DNA from: Phytophthora hibernalis
Taxonomy: Eukaryota; Oomycota; Peronosporomycetes; Peronosporales; Peronosporaceae
Direction of reading: 5' to 3'
Assembly (NCBI GenBank): GCA_012656075.1
Contig: JAAKBF010000207.1
Location: 248,001-312,000 of the forward strand
DNA: 64,000 nucleotides
Shown: piece after piece, positions 21,640 through 32,902 of the stretch
Layout of the letters: each line of letters begins with the position of its first letter
How positions within the stretch are numbered: the first letter of the stretch is position 1
Notes under the pieces: model-generated
The model's database searches: none
What the model was told of the DNA's origin: nothing
The model's input: the letters and a program-made list of their open reading frames with translations, nothing else
Made by a program: the position numbers and the translations under genes

Positions 21640-23763
21640 AAGACTCGGACGATGACGGGGAGCCAATGATGAAGTCATCGGACGCCTCCAGAGTCTCCAG
21701 TTCCCTCTGAGACCGCAAAGTGGCCAACACCGACGCACTGCGGGTGGGCCGACCATCACGACGAGGAGGCGAAACCACCGCTTAAGAAAATGACCCAAAT
21801 GCGAGGATCGCAGCCGTCCGAGCATCGGTATCAACCTCATCACCCGACAAGTCAATGACTTCGGCCGGTGGAGACCAGGGTGAAGGACTCGGTGGAGACC
21901 CAGGTGGAGGAGTCGGTGGGGATCCAGGTGGAGGACTCGGTGAAGACCCAGGAGGAGGACCTGGCAGTGATCCATTCGGCGATGATACAGGCGGCGACAC
22001 AGATGGAGACCCAGGAGGAGGACTCGGTGGAGACCCTGCAGGAGGCGATGACGCCGGCGAGCTCGGTGATGAACTGACCGAGGAGCTCGGTCGCGATCCA
22101 GCAGGAAGTCTAGACACTTGGAGAGGGGTGGCGAACTGACCGAAGGTTTGGGCGTGTGCCCTCGAGCTGGAGCACCCAAACTCTTAGATGGACGGATTAA
22201 CCGTTTGCTGGCAGGAAGAGTTGACTTCGACATTCCCGACGGAACGTGCGGAGGATGCGCCGGCGTCGCCTGCGGTGGCGGAGCTTGAGATGCTTGCTGT
22301 CAGAGACGTTTCACCGATTCCTTCGACGTTGGGATACCGTCGGAATGAGCGGCAAGTCGTCCGAATCATCGGAAGCATCACCAGCAGCCGACGCTGCCCG
22401 CGCTGGAGGTTTGGACCCCGAGTCCGAGGCCTTGGGCTCTTGGTCGCTGTCCTCCGCCGTCTGCGCTTTGAAGTGATGCTCGGAGGAGCGAGACCGAGCA
22501 ACTCCCAGTCGATGTTGTCCGCAGTGATACCTGAACGAGTGAAGAAGAGCTTTAGAAGACTGATGGGGTAAGAAGAGAGGAGCAGAACGTACCAGCAGAA
22601 TCAAGGACCAATGTGTCAACATCGAGCTTGTGGAGAGCAGCGTGGCGACGCAGAATGGAGTTCGCTCGCTTCAATTTCGCGACCTGAGCTTCGAGGGCTT
22701 GAACCTGAGGAGAAACTGCACCGACCGAGGCTTGGTCAGAAGCCTCGAGAGCAGCCCGATGCTTGGCCACGTGCTCGGTATAGGCTACCAAACCAGTCTT
22801 GAAGCGCTCGCGGTCCTGGTGGAGGAGTCGCTGCGTCGACATCACTGAAGCCTCGGCCGTGGTTGAGCGAGCTGCCCAGAGCCCCACTATGCGATCGTGG
22901 TCAGCGATGGCAGAGTTAGCCTGGCGCACGCCTGTTCATGCTCGTCCTTGAGAGCGATGCACGACTGGCGGAGGCTATCCAGAGAGTCACGAGTGCGACT
23001 CTCGTCGTTTAAAGCTTGGTGCTGAAACGCTCGAACTGCTCACGCTCTCGCGTCTCTGCTTGGGGGCGGTCCTCGGTGTCGGCGAGTCGGGCCTTGAGCT
23101 CTGCCACCTCGTTACGGAGGTCGACGATGAGCTCGGCCTCATCCGGTGGAAGTTGAGCGGGAGCCACAGCGGCATCCAGATCCTCACCGAGGTCTGTGGC
23201 ATGTTCCATCCGGCTGTCGAGCGACGAATCGACTCGCCGAGGACGCCGACGGGCCACACCAACCACGAGCTGACCCAACTGGAGGAGACGCTGCTCGACC
23301 AGATCAGAGACCGAAGGCTCGGTCGAGGCAACGGGAGGAGGAGCGACGCCGGAGGTGTCGGTCTGACACCCTACCGAGGCAAGGCGAGTATCCCGGGCGT
23401 CCAAGGGTTCAGAGACCGCCGCGGGAGTACCGCGAAGCAGGTAGGCCAGGACGGGCGAGGCTTCGGGCGATGACGGAGGCGTGTGAAGCGGAGAACCCTC
23501 GGCTGCATCGACGTCAGCCGGCGGGGACCATCGGGACGTTGTGGAGTCGGTACCGAAGACTCGGCAGGGCCCGGAACGTCGACAGGAGCATCGGCGGACT
23601 CCTGCGATCGTGCCTGCGATATTGAAGCAAGATGGAACGAAGAGTTAGAAGGTATGCAGGATGTTGAGATGATGAAGGTGGAGAAGCCTACCTCGTCGCT
23701 CGGAGCGATGGCACGGAGAGCGGCAGCGGTGGCGTCGCTGAGAAGACGCGACGGATGAGCCAT
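21640..23763 (-). CDS. Antisense ORF of element A: coiled-coil, Pro/Ser-rich protein (spliced?)
   Basis: Runs opposite to gag. From the Met at 23763 (MAHPSRLLSDATAAALRAIA) several frames joined by apparent single-base shifts give: Pro-rich head, a coiled coil (DEAELIVDLRNEVAELKARLADTE region, about 23,050-23,150), a second helical block with VQALEAQVAKLKRANSILRR (about 22,650), an acidic/Ser-rich block, a Ser-Pro repeat region (PPGS, PPSP units, about 21,860-22,080) and VIDLSGDEVD near the end. LVLDSAG is followed by gtacgt and, about 60 bp on, ttcag, so one spliceosomal intron is likely at about 22,530-22,590. No known domain recognised. Element B has an ORF of the same position, orientation and layout. 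Confidence 0.5.
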
Positions 23764-23815
23764 GGTGCGAAGATGTGAAGCACCACGACGCGCACTACTT
23801 GTGGGAGCTTGCGTC

Positions 23816-23829
23816 GAGGCGGGGGCAGT
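23816..23829 (+). other. Polypurine tract of element A
   Basis: GAGGCGGGGGCAG directly precedes TGTGGTGT, the start of the 3' LTR. Element B shows the same junction on its strand (GGGGCAGT then TGTGGTGT), which supports it as the plus-strand primer site. Confidence 0.55.
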
Positions 23830-24250
23830 TGTGGTGTTGGATTTTGGGGCGCTCGGTCGCCAGTCGGCAAGGTTGCCCTTGCTGAAAGAAAGTGACCGGC
23901 GTGCCCTGATTCGCGGATTACATTCCCCGCGCCAAAGTGACCACGATAGTTTAGTGACCGAGGTCTCGGTCGGGTATAATAAATACCCGGCCGAGGGTAT
24001 GAACCCTCGTTCGTACCCATTTCAGTTTCGTACCCTCGGTCTTATAGAGCCGGGTACAGGATCGCATACTGGGATCGGTTCACACTGGATATTTGTATTT
24101 AGATATAGGACTAGCTATAGGATTGACTACAGAGGAGTTCAGAGCCATAGATCAACAGAACTAAATCAGCAGTCTTCCCCCAAGTCACCAAGGGTTAAAT
24201 CCGTCTTCGGTAAGTCTAGCTAGCTTATCTTAGGGTCTGGATACACTCGG
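23830..24250 (+). repeat. 3' LTR of element A (right edge unresolved)
   Basis: Begins TGTGGTGTTGG after the polypurine tract. It holds a likely promoter (GGGTATAATAAATACCC, about 23,969-23,985) and many CCGAGG words. Without a second copy the end cannot be fixed; it may run to about 24,700. Confidence 0.45.
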
Positions 24251-25149
24251 CTTGTGGGATGCTGGTCAGCGAGCCTAAGGTACATTGTCCGAGGGTTTGT
24301 TGCTGGTCAGTCCAAGAGATTAGAATGGCCGAGTGTTGGGAGAGACGAGGAACGTCGTCTCCCATATATTATAGTGGAACCGAGGGTTCCAGACATATTT
24401 ACTACCCGCCGAGGTTTACCTCGGCAAACCCGTATTAGGCTTGACAGCCGATACCCTTTCTTCTGAGGGACTGCGGGGTTCGCGCGAAAGCGCAATATTG
24501 CATACTAGCCCTCGCTCGTGGCTAGTGGTGCAGGTTATTGGGTTGGCCTAATACAACCTAGGTGTACAGTGGGTTCACATCCAACCCGGCGTAAGGGATC
24601 GTTCCTGGTCTTCAGGTTTGGTCCAACGCTCATTGACCTGTCAAGGGAAGCGAGTGTTGTTGGTGGGACTCATACCATTTGGTAGTGAGAATTTCTGCGT
24701 GATCCTACACGACATAGCGACTGTGCTCAATACTAGAAGATAAGCAGTGAGGTACAATTCATACGTGTTCCGGCGTTATTGCCAATGAAACATGCGGGGC
24801 AATGTCTAAGTGTATGAATGTGCCGGCCCATTCTTCGGTGGCCGTCCACGCTTCTTTCTCCTACTTCTGGCATAGAGCAGCCCGTTGCCGTTGTTATCAA
24901 TCGTCCCAGTGGTTTGTAGTAGATACAGGATGTGGATACAAACCCCATATTTTAACCAGAATCGGCAGGGACACTATTTTTGAGACACGGTGATCAGGCT
25001 AGGATCACACATTGAACAGGTGATCTGATTGCTCGTGTCGACCGTATACACCTTCATTGAATCTAGCAGCGCTCGACCGGCATCATCGGACATCCCGACA
25101 CAAATATCAGTCCTGTTCAACCTCAGCATCGCCAAATTCCTATAAAACT
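24251..25149. other. No gene seen (possible LTR continuation)
   Basis: Short open frames only, without protein-like composition. The first part still has CCGAGG words typical of element A and may belong to its LTR. A short inverted repeat CCGAGGTTTACCTCGG lies at about 24,408-24,423. Confidence 0.4.
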
Positions 25150-26075
25150 TCACTATAGACAAATGCACCAAGTATCCGCACCGCTCCGCGATAGTTAGTA
25201 GCACAACCACCTAGATGTTCGTCTAAGACGAGTACAATTTAAATTTAAAACGTTGAGCGGTAGCGGGCCTGGAGCAAACAGACGCTGCTTCGAGACAGCA
25301 AGTAGCCTTCTGAGACTTCACCATACAAAAATGCACCCAGTATTCACATCACACATCGTTTATTAGCAGCTTCGCTAGCAATATGGGCGGACGCGATGTC
25401 TGCACCCGAAAAGCTGAGCAGCAACGCCAATTCAGTAGTCTCTGACCGCTACGGGGCCTCTACTCGCTTTTAGGGCATATATCATAGATAAACGCATCCA
25501 GTATCCAATCCACAACGAGTTAGCCAGCAGCACGACCAGATACATTATCTCCCAAGCTGCACGCACCAGAAAAAGTTGAGCGGCAGCGCCAATTCAGTAG
25601 ACTGTGACGAGTACGGGGCCTCTAATCGTTCTCAGAGCCTACATCATAGATAAATGCATCCAGTTTCAAAAACACGCCCAGTTAGTAAACAGCACCGCCA
25701 GCAAATTATTCTTTCAAATTGCACGCACCTGAAAAAGTTGAGCGGCAGCTCCAATTCAGTACATTGTGACGGCTACGTGACCTCAGATTGCTTTCGGAGC
25801 CTACTTCATAGATAAATGCATCCAGTATCAAAACCACACCGAGTTAGTAAGCAGAACCGCCAGCTACATGTTCTTTCGAGACGTACGCACCGGCAAAAGG
25901 TGAGCGGCAGCGAGGTAGAAGCGAACTGACACTGCCACGGGGCGAAATGTTTCCTTCGGCGACTACATGATTGAGAAAATCACCCAGTATCAAAACCACA
26001 CCGAGTTAATTAGAAGTACGGGCAACACTAGAGGCCCCAAGAGATAGCGCACCTGAAAAAGGTGAGCTGTAGCGA
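25150..26075. repeat. Tandem array of about 162-bp units, about 6 diverged copies
   Basis: TTGAGCGG(C/T)AGC-like words start at about 25,252, 25,411, 25,575, 25,737, 25,898 and 26,059 (spacing 159-164). A second landmark, (A)AATGCA(T/C)CCAGTATC, recurs at about 25,166, 25,328, 25,490, 25,655, 25,816 and 25,977 with the same period. The most similar neighbours are the 25,575 and 25,737 units; the outer ones are more diverged. No open frame is conserved between units, so this looks like a satellite rather than a repeat protein. Confidence 0.8.
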
Positions 26076-26607
26076 CTAAGGCAAGAAACGGATCTTCGCT
26101 GGCCGGAACACCAGCGAGGTGAGATTGCTCGTGATGTTGGGACTGTGACTGGCAAGGAGACACGGGAACAATTTGGTGTGGACTACATTGGAGGTAGGAC
26201 AGTGCAACTGCCATGATGACAATGCCCCCTGTCTCTATTTGACAAAGCAAATCATTTGCAAAGCAAACTGCAAGTCGCTTGTGCTTTCGCCTCGTCGATG
26301 CATGTGTGCTGGTCAGCCTTTTGTGTGTGATTTAAATATTCGGGAGAGGATTCGCCCAGCAAGCAGACCTACGAAACGATATCGGAAGTTTCACCCTCGC
26401 TTCCGCACACAGCACACAATGACGCTGCAGCGTTTGGTGCAGCAATGACCGCGTGTCAGCGTCACGCAACAATTGGTGCTGTAGTGGAGACTTGGGTGAT
26501 GGCAGCAGTTCTAGCGTCACGACCACCGCGGCGCGCACAGCTCCACGAAAGATCCATAGCAGCTGACAGCCCGGAAGTGCATCATTATCATGTTATGAAC
26601 GAGTAGT
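26076..26607. other. No gene seen
   Basis: Sequence between the tandem array and the Copia remnant. Only short frames without recognisable similarity. Confidence 0.4.
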
Positions 26608-26775
26608 GTTAGAAATCGCATCCACTTTTGTGACGACAAGAGGTCGTATTTTGAGATTGAGTTAGCTACCAGGAGTGATGGTAGAAATGCAATACAATGC
26701 GCACTCGGCACATTGCTTGTCAGCCCAAGATTTCCCTTTAACCAAACAAGTTAGTCGTTGAGTGAGTTCAATCCA
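26608..26775 (+). repeat. Putative Copia 5' LTR
   Basis: A 168-bp stretch beginning TGTTAGAAATCGC and ending TTCAATCCA (TG..CA), immediately before the leader of a Copia gag. No second copy in the window, so the edges are tentative. Confidence 0.4.
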
Positions 26776-26868
26776 CCCTCCGTTAGGTTACGAGCCCAAG
26801 ACAAGACACAAGACGGGACACCGCGCCCAACAACGTTGGCCGAGCTACACTAACGACTACAGTACAAA

Positions 26869-27400
26869 ATGTCTTCTTCATCGGACTCCGACGACGACCG
26901 TCGGAAGAGCAAGAGGGGCAAGAGCTTCAGGATCAGCTCGTCAGGAACCCCAGTCCACTGGGATGGAGAGAACTGGCCTTTCTATAAGAAGGGTTTGATG
27001 GTTGCCTTCCAGAAAAGTCTGCTGCATGAGATCGCAACGGGCAAGACGAAGGAGGACGCCAAGGCGATCTAGGAGGAGAAGGACAAGTTCACGAAGAAGC
27101 AGGCGAAGATCCAAATGCTCATCCTGAGCTCGCCGTCAACAAGACTCGCGCAGCAGTTGATGGACAAGGACACGGGAACGGAGATGTGAAGCGAGCTCTG
27201 CGTGATCTACGAAGGAAAGAAGAACGACGCATCAAAGGCGCAAAAGGTGTATCACTTGCAAGGCGAACTGCACAGGACTCGTTTGCGCGCGGGTGGCGAC
27301 GTACGCGGACATATCTACGCGTTGTTTCGCATCAAGAACGAGCTTTGGACCTCGGTTCGCCAGTAAATGATCTTCAAATGCGGCGACGCTCCTGCGTAGT
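26869..27400 (+). pseudogene. Copia-type gag remnant with in-frame stops
   Basis: MSSSSDSDDDRRKSKRGK, then WDGENWPFYKKGLMVAFQ (the W.G.N...W...M pattern of UBN2/Copia gag) and a helical region through LHRTRLRAGG to IKNELWTSVRQ, all in one frame (about 170 codons). Three stops interrupt it at 27070, 27187 and about 27364. The first two fit C:G to T:A changes (CAG to TAG, TGG to TGA). The sequence stops resembling Copia after about 27,400; protease, integrase and RT are missing. Confidence 0.75.
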
Positions 27401-27711
27401 GCGCCCTCGCTTGTTACCAGGACGTGATGGCGGGGGTCGGTTGCGGATCTTGTGCTCTCGTAGAAGCGCCCCCAGCAGGCATCGCCCCACCTTCGCCACC
27501 GACCAATGCGCCGCAATGCCTTTGTGAATCGGCGCCAGCATTCTCGCTAGCAGCAGGGCCTTCACCCGTAGCACCTCATATGCTTCAATGTCCTTCACGC
27601 CAGCTAGGCAATGCCGAATGTCGCCGAGATCCTCCACTTCGCCACCACGTTGACGCTGCTGCGCCTGAATCGCCCGCGAGCGCTGCGGAATCGACTGTCG
27701 GGGGTATGTGT
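27401..27711. other. Unassigned sequence with a minus-strand protein-like fragment
   Basis: On the minus strand about 27,430-27,640 reads GVKDIEAYEVLRVKALLLAR and MLAPIHKGIAAHWSV, a helical, protein-like stretch that may be a fragment of a piggyBac-like or other transposase. Too short to name. Confidence 0.3.
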
Positions 27712-28449
27712 GCAAGATTTCTTCTTCGCGCGTAGCGAGACACACCACCCCGGGCCGACCTATTCTCTTGGCGCTACAAGTCAACACCCTACAAGTTATG
27801 CCTCTCGGGTGTCAACGGCAGGCATAATCCAGCCCGTGCAGGGACTTACCGGAGAGGTCTACACTTGTCTTGGACTTAGAAAATTCTGCTTTGTTAGATC
27901 TGATATCTTCTGAGGACCGGAAAGGTCCTTTTCTTGCTAAATATCCAATCCAAATATCAAATGAAATGGGTCGTTTCGATCTCTTCCACCTCTTCAGCCG
28001 AGCTCGCCGGCTCCGAAATCCCGTGGATGCCCCTTGAGCTGAGCCGCTGTCCTTTGGCGCGTTCCCATACGATCTTCTAGTATGCGGTGGTCGTTATGGA
28101 TCTCAGTCGACCCTTCAGCCGAGTTCCGCGTCTCTGGCGTCTGCGCCGCCCCTCCAGCCTGGTGCCGACCGTTGAGCTCGGCTATTATCCGGATAATCGT
28201 ATCTGGAAGCTCCGACGAGTCGGTACCGGGAACTTCAGTTCCTAAGGTTCCCACTGGGTCGTACTGTCGATCTCCGCTCCTTAGACTCGGCTCGGACTCC
28301 TTTCACCGTAATCTTCTGGTCCTTAGGCCGCGCTTTTGTGGGCATAGCCGAGTCATTACCGTGCATCACCATTCCTAAGGATCCACCACTCCGAGGTCAG
28401 GATGGTCCTAGTTGAGGTGTGGGCCGAAACTCGAAATTACTACACCACA
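27712..28449 (-). repeat. 3' LTR of element B (738 bp)
   Basis: Direct repeat of 41,633-42,170: the two agree nearly base for base from GCAAGATTTC to ATCGTATC. Then this copy has about 198 extra bases (28,208-28,405) before both resume with CCGAAACTCGAAATTACTAC and end CACCACA. Read on the element's strand it starts TGTGGTGT and ends CTTGC(A). Confidence 0.85.
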
Positions 28450-28463
28450 ACTGCCCCGGTTAT
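28450..28463 (-). other. Polypurine tract of element B
   Basis: On the minus strand CCGGGGCAGT directly precedes the LTR start TGTGGTGT, the same junction as in element A. Confidence 0.5.
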
Positions 28464-28670
28464 GATGCGAGCCGGGCCGGTGAGCGTTAAAACCTTGTTC
28501 AGTCGCTTTCCATCTTGTGGTAGACCACACCGTTGGCAGTCGTCAAACTGCCCGATGTCTCTCCCTTCACCGCCGTCGTCTTCGGTTCTTGTTCTTCCTG
28601 GGATTATTGGGTGGTACGCGTACTGAATCGTTGTGTTCTCCAGAATGTCACATTCTCTCTTCCTCCGACC

Positions 28671-31600
28671 ATGTTGTCGTCTCAACGAGATGAGGATCCG
28701 TCCGCCGAGTCGGGGTTAGTGGGCCCAGCGCTTCTGGGGTCAGCAGTGGTCGGGAGAACTCGGCCATTGATCTGACAACTTCCCAGGAGACTGGTCCTGA
28801 TTCTGAACCACCCTCTCGCACGCGTCCTCCTCGTTCGTCGAGTCCGCCAGGCGACACCACTTCGGACGCTATACATCAGTCGGACTCAGCAGAACGAGTG
28901 AGCCTTGTTTCTCTCGAGACTCTTCTACACGAGGAGATGACTCAACATCGGGCTGAGAACGCCGAGTTAGCTCGTCTGTTTGGATTTGGGCTAACTCGGC
29001 CTCCTGAGCTGTCGAACCGCATCCACCGCCACGCCATACTTCATTCTCGCAGTACCGAGCAGATATTGGACGCGCTGCGTGACGATTACCAGCTCGCGGA
29101 TCAATCGGCGGCGGTAGCCGAGCTTCAAGCCGATCTTCAAGCTGCCAGCACAATGAATGCTGCTTTGACTCGTCGCCTGGACCCGGCTGTAGTCGCGAAG
29201 GTTGAGTTGGAATCCCAGCTTAAAGTGGCCCAGAAGGAGCGTGACGTCTGGAACGTCGAAGCTTCCAAATCCACATCTCAATTGGCATCGCTTCGCAAAA
29301 CTCTAGCTGAGTCGACTGCTGCTCTTAACCAAGTGAAGCAGTCTCAACAAGCCGAAGTCGACTCGGCTTTTTCTCACGTGGCAAATTTCAGGCAACAAGT
29401 CACGGATCGCGATAAGCAGATCGAGTTTCTTCAGACGGCTATCGCCGAGAAGGACGCAGCTTTCTCCATCCTCCAGGGGATTTCCTCCAAGCATTTTCAA
29501 CAGCTCCAAGAGTCGGCTCGAATATTGTGTGATGGTAACACCCAACCTCTTCGCTTTGCTCGGACGGTCATCGCCGTCCAGCGTGCTGTCATCTTTCATC
29601 AAAAGCAAGTGATTCAGCGCCAAGGGTTCATTCCAATGCATGATCCACACATGGCTGCTGCTGATGGTGGGGTGGAAGCTCCGGGATTAGCTTCAGCTGA
29701 CTTGCTCGTCAATGCTCGTCTTTGCCGGTTATTAGCCGAGAAGTTTCCGGAGGTATCCGTCATTACTGAGGTGGGACTCGTACCCTTGAGTTAATCTTAC
29801 GCCCTCGCAATGTCGCTTCCTCCTCGGCTTCCCAAGCTTCTTGTGCGTCTTCCAGATTCTCACGACTCGGCTGTTCCACCGTCGGGTTCCACCGTCGGGT
29901 TCCGCTCGCGTCCGGGCTCATCGAGCCAAGAGTATCGAAGCTCTTCGCCGAGCTCCTCTGACTCGGTTGAAGTCCCATGAGCGGTTGCGGCGATATGCTA
30001 ATCCCAAATCCGTGACGGCAGCTAGTTCTCGTATGCGCAAAGTACGCCCACCTCTTCAGCCATACTCTTGGCCGCTTGGGGAGGAAGGATACGGTAGGGG
30101 TCAATGCTCTGCTAGGGGTCCAGACCCATTCTTAGCTGAGGTAATGGCGATGTCGGACAGTGAAGCCCTCCATCCTTCGGCGCAAGTATCCAAGTCTCCG
30201 TCTCGGCTCCAATCTCCACTTCGAATTCAACTTCCTAGTGTTGCCATTGGGTATTTCTCGGAAGGCGATGCTCTCTCGACCAGATTCGACGGGTATGATT
30301 CTCCAGCCCCGCCGAGTGTCACTTCGCTTTCCATGGATAATGCAATGGAGCTGGAGATTGATGCCCCTACTCAGCTCGCCGAGTTTCTACCAGCGCAAAC
30401 CATTCAGCAGGATCCTCTGGTTACTTTGTCTTCAATTTTCCTTGATGCTAGTGTCGAAAAGCCCACCTCGGTACTTGATCTCGGCGAACTTATTTCGACG
30501 GAGGTGGAGTCGGCTAATACTGATCCAATCTCGTCTACTTCGTTGTCAACTTCGTCTCCATTGGGTTCAACTTCAACTCCGAGCTCGGTTCCACTTGTTG
30601 TTTCGTCTGTTGATCTTCCGATTCATCCTATTCCTGCTGCTCCAGTGTCCGCTCCATTGGTCAATTCTGACTCGGCGAACCTCCGTAAGGTGGCCCACAA
30701 CCCCTCGTCCCAGCTCGACTAAATCCTAGTGCTACGGCATTGGAATTTAAATCACCTTCAGGTCGCCCCTTGCGTATGGCTGCTGCTACTGCCCGCCCAG
30801 TGAACGCTCAGCTACTGGAGACTCTTGGTACATCGGATCGGAAGGTGCTTGGGCTAAGTCACTCGGGTAATCGTCCACATCCAGCTTCACTGAACGCTGG
30901 CAGCTCGGCTGCTGATCCTCTCAAGTTTTCGGATGAATCGTCTGAGGACGTTAATGACTCAGCTGACGCAGATGAAGAATCTGCTGCGGAATCAGTGGAT
31001 GACGAATCGGACGCCGACCTGAGCCAAGTTGAGAGCGTGAAGCTTCCTCCCTCATCGGAGTTCAAGAAACTTTTCTCCAGTAGTGACGAAAGTGATACCA
31101 ACTCGGCTGGGGTTTCTGGACATTCGACTGGTTTGGTTATCAACCAGGTGCCGCCTCAAGGAAAATGCGGAGAATCTTGGCTGCAGGCCGGATACCACCT
31201 GAGCCTCCCATTCTCGCTGAGTCAGCGAAGAAAACCAAGCCCGGTGAGAAGAAGAAGCACAAGTACAAACATCGCCACAAGCATAATCATAAGCGTAAGT
31301 ATCGCTCTCCGTCAGCATCGTCTCATTCTTCAAAGCGTCGCCGACGACCCAGTTCTGACTCGGCGGATGTAATTTCCCATGGGGCTACTGTAATCGCACC
31401 TTCCCACTCGGCTTTCGATCAACCACATCGTAAGAGCTCGACGTCCTGCTCAAAAGGTGCAAAGTTGAGTTCGGTATCCACTTCCAAGAGTAAGAAGCGA
31501 TCGGAGCATCAACCTGCTTCTCTTCTACCGCCTGTCCTGTGTCTCCCAATGAGTTAGCTTCGAACTCGAGCTTCTCAAGCTGCATCTCGAGCTTCTCGGG

Positions 31601-32540
31601 TGGCGCCGTGAATGACTCGATACCCTTCTTTCATTTTGGCTCGCCTCGGTGCTGGTCGCAAATTCTGGAGGTGCAATCAGGTCAAGTTCCAACGGTGACG
31701 GTGGCAGCCGAGCAAAGGTTCCTCCTACATTCAGCACTGTGGCGGGTATTTGAGCTTTCATGGATGTTTTTCATCCTCAGCATCCTTGTCAGCAGTTGCG
31801 TCGTATGCTCCCTGACGTTCCCATTTTCGCCTCTCCTGCGGTCCTTTTGAAAGCTCGAGAGCGTGCTGCTCCCAAATCTCCTCCGAGGACTCTCATGGAA
31901 ATGATAGCGAATTTGTGGACTAAGATCCGTGGTGACACGTTAGATCGCCCAACTGGGCTTCCTGACTCGGTGCGACCGTACACTCGATATTACGTGGCCA
32001 TGTGGGAACGGACTCACTGGCTCGTCGAGTCGAGTGTACTTGTGGGTTTTCACCCTGACTTCGCTCGATTTGCGTCGGTGGAAGAAGCCGTGGAGGCCTT
32101 CGACTTGTGGCATCAGTACAAACTCGCTCGTAAACGTCGTGGTGATGCTTTGCGCATGCTGATTTCGTCGATTTTTGATGAGCTCTACTCGGCTGCGACT
32201 GCCACTCGCGATGACAACCCGGCTCCTCGCGTCGACGCCGAGCTCTTATTCGAACCCTCGGTGCCTCTTTACTCGATGGTAAACTTGCCTTGGATAGCAG
32301 ATTCAGAGGATTGGGTCTCAGCGGCCCGGAAAGTTGATCTCAGTGAGCCCTGGCGAGCATGGTGGTTAACCGACTCGGCTAGCCATCCCTTCAACACGCG
32401 CTTCCGATCTCGCAATGTGGATTTCTTGGTATTTTGTCCAGCTGGTGTGGATCCGAGTTTTATTGAAAACTCTGTGGAAGAATGTGGATCTCAACGAGCC
32501 TGCGCCGAGTCGCGTTCCTATCAATGCCCCTCTTCGTGAA
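28671..32540 (+). CDS. Antisense ORF of element B: coiled coil, Ser-rich, novel C-terminal domain
   Basis: Opposite in direction to gag-pol, between integrase and the 3' LTR. Frames 28898-29794, 29841-30722, 30740-31372, 31165-31557 and 31760-32539 follow each other with small shifts or short gaps (possible introns or missing bases). Layout: Ser/Pro-rich head; about 300-residue coiled coil (AVAELQADLQAAS, QQVTDRDKQIEFLQTAIAEK); Ser/Pro/Glu-rich middle; a basic Lys/His patch (KKHKYKHRHKHNHKRKY) that could be a nuclear localisation signal; and a compact C-terminal region with WERTHWLVESSVLVGFHPDF, FDLWHQYKLARKRRGDALRM and WRAWWLTDSASHPFNTRF. The last block looks like a folded domain; I do not recognise it. 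Nothing resembles an envelope protein (no signal peptide or membrane segment). Confidence 0.6.
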
Positions 32541-32902
32541 AATCGCGACTGGATCGACATCTTTTCTGGCCGAGGCGAAGGCGAACTCAGCGTGACTTTG
32601 AACTCTGATGTTCCTGGTTCTCGATCTCCGGTGGACTCTCTTGGCTCACCCAATTTGCGCGGTGCTTCGCCTTCCACTTCCATCTTTGGCCGTGATTCCC
32701 GGACCGTCAAACTAACTCGGCTTCGGCTAGCGGTGTTGGTTCGGGCATGGACATCTTGGCTCATGCTGCCATGGCGTCGCAAGAAAACTCGCCGAGCTCT
32801 TCTTCTTAGGTTATCGGTTGTTGTTGCCTACCAGCTCGCCGTGATTTCCATCTCGGTTCTAGTGCTTAATTTCGAAATCAAATTAACATGCAATCTTGAC
32901 GC

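Larger units (their letters stand above)
18611..24250 (+). mobile_element. Element A: Ty3/gypsy retrotransposon with pol deletion and antisense ORF
   Basis: Order on the plus strand: gag (N-terminally truncated), CCHC knuckle, aspartic protease, linker before RT, then a direct jump at about 21,497 into a long antisense ORF region, a polypurine tract (about 23,816-23,829) and an LTR starting TGTGGTGTTGG at 23,830. RT, RNase H and integrase are absent. The same parts, in the same order and with pol present, occur in element B, which shows what was lost. The words ACCGAG/CTCGGT are strikingly frequent throughout. No 5' LTR copy was found. The right edge of the 3' LTR is unresolved; 24,250 is a minimum. 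Confidence 0.8.

Noticed and set aside
21855..22139. Plus-strand Gly/Asp-rich repeat ORF (GGDPGGG units)
   Set aside because: It is the complement of the Ser/Pro-rich repeats of the antisense ORF of element A; repeats open several frames at once.
25150..26075. Repeat array as CRISPR
   Set aside because: Units are about 162 bp and diverged, without constant repeats and unique spacers; eukaryotic context.
27374..27787. Minus-strand 138-codon ORF as a gene
   Set aside because: It runs from LTR sequence into unassigned DNA; only a short helical fragment looks protein-like.
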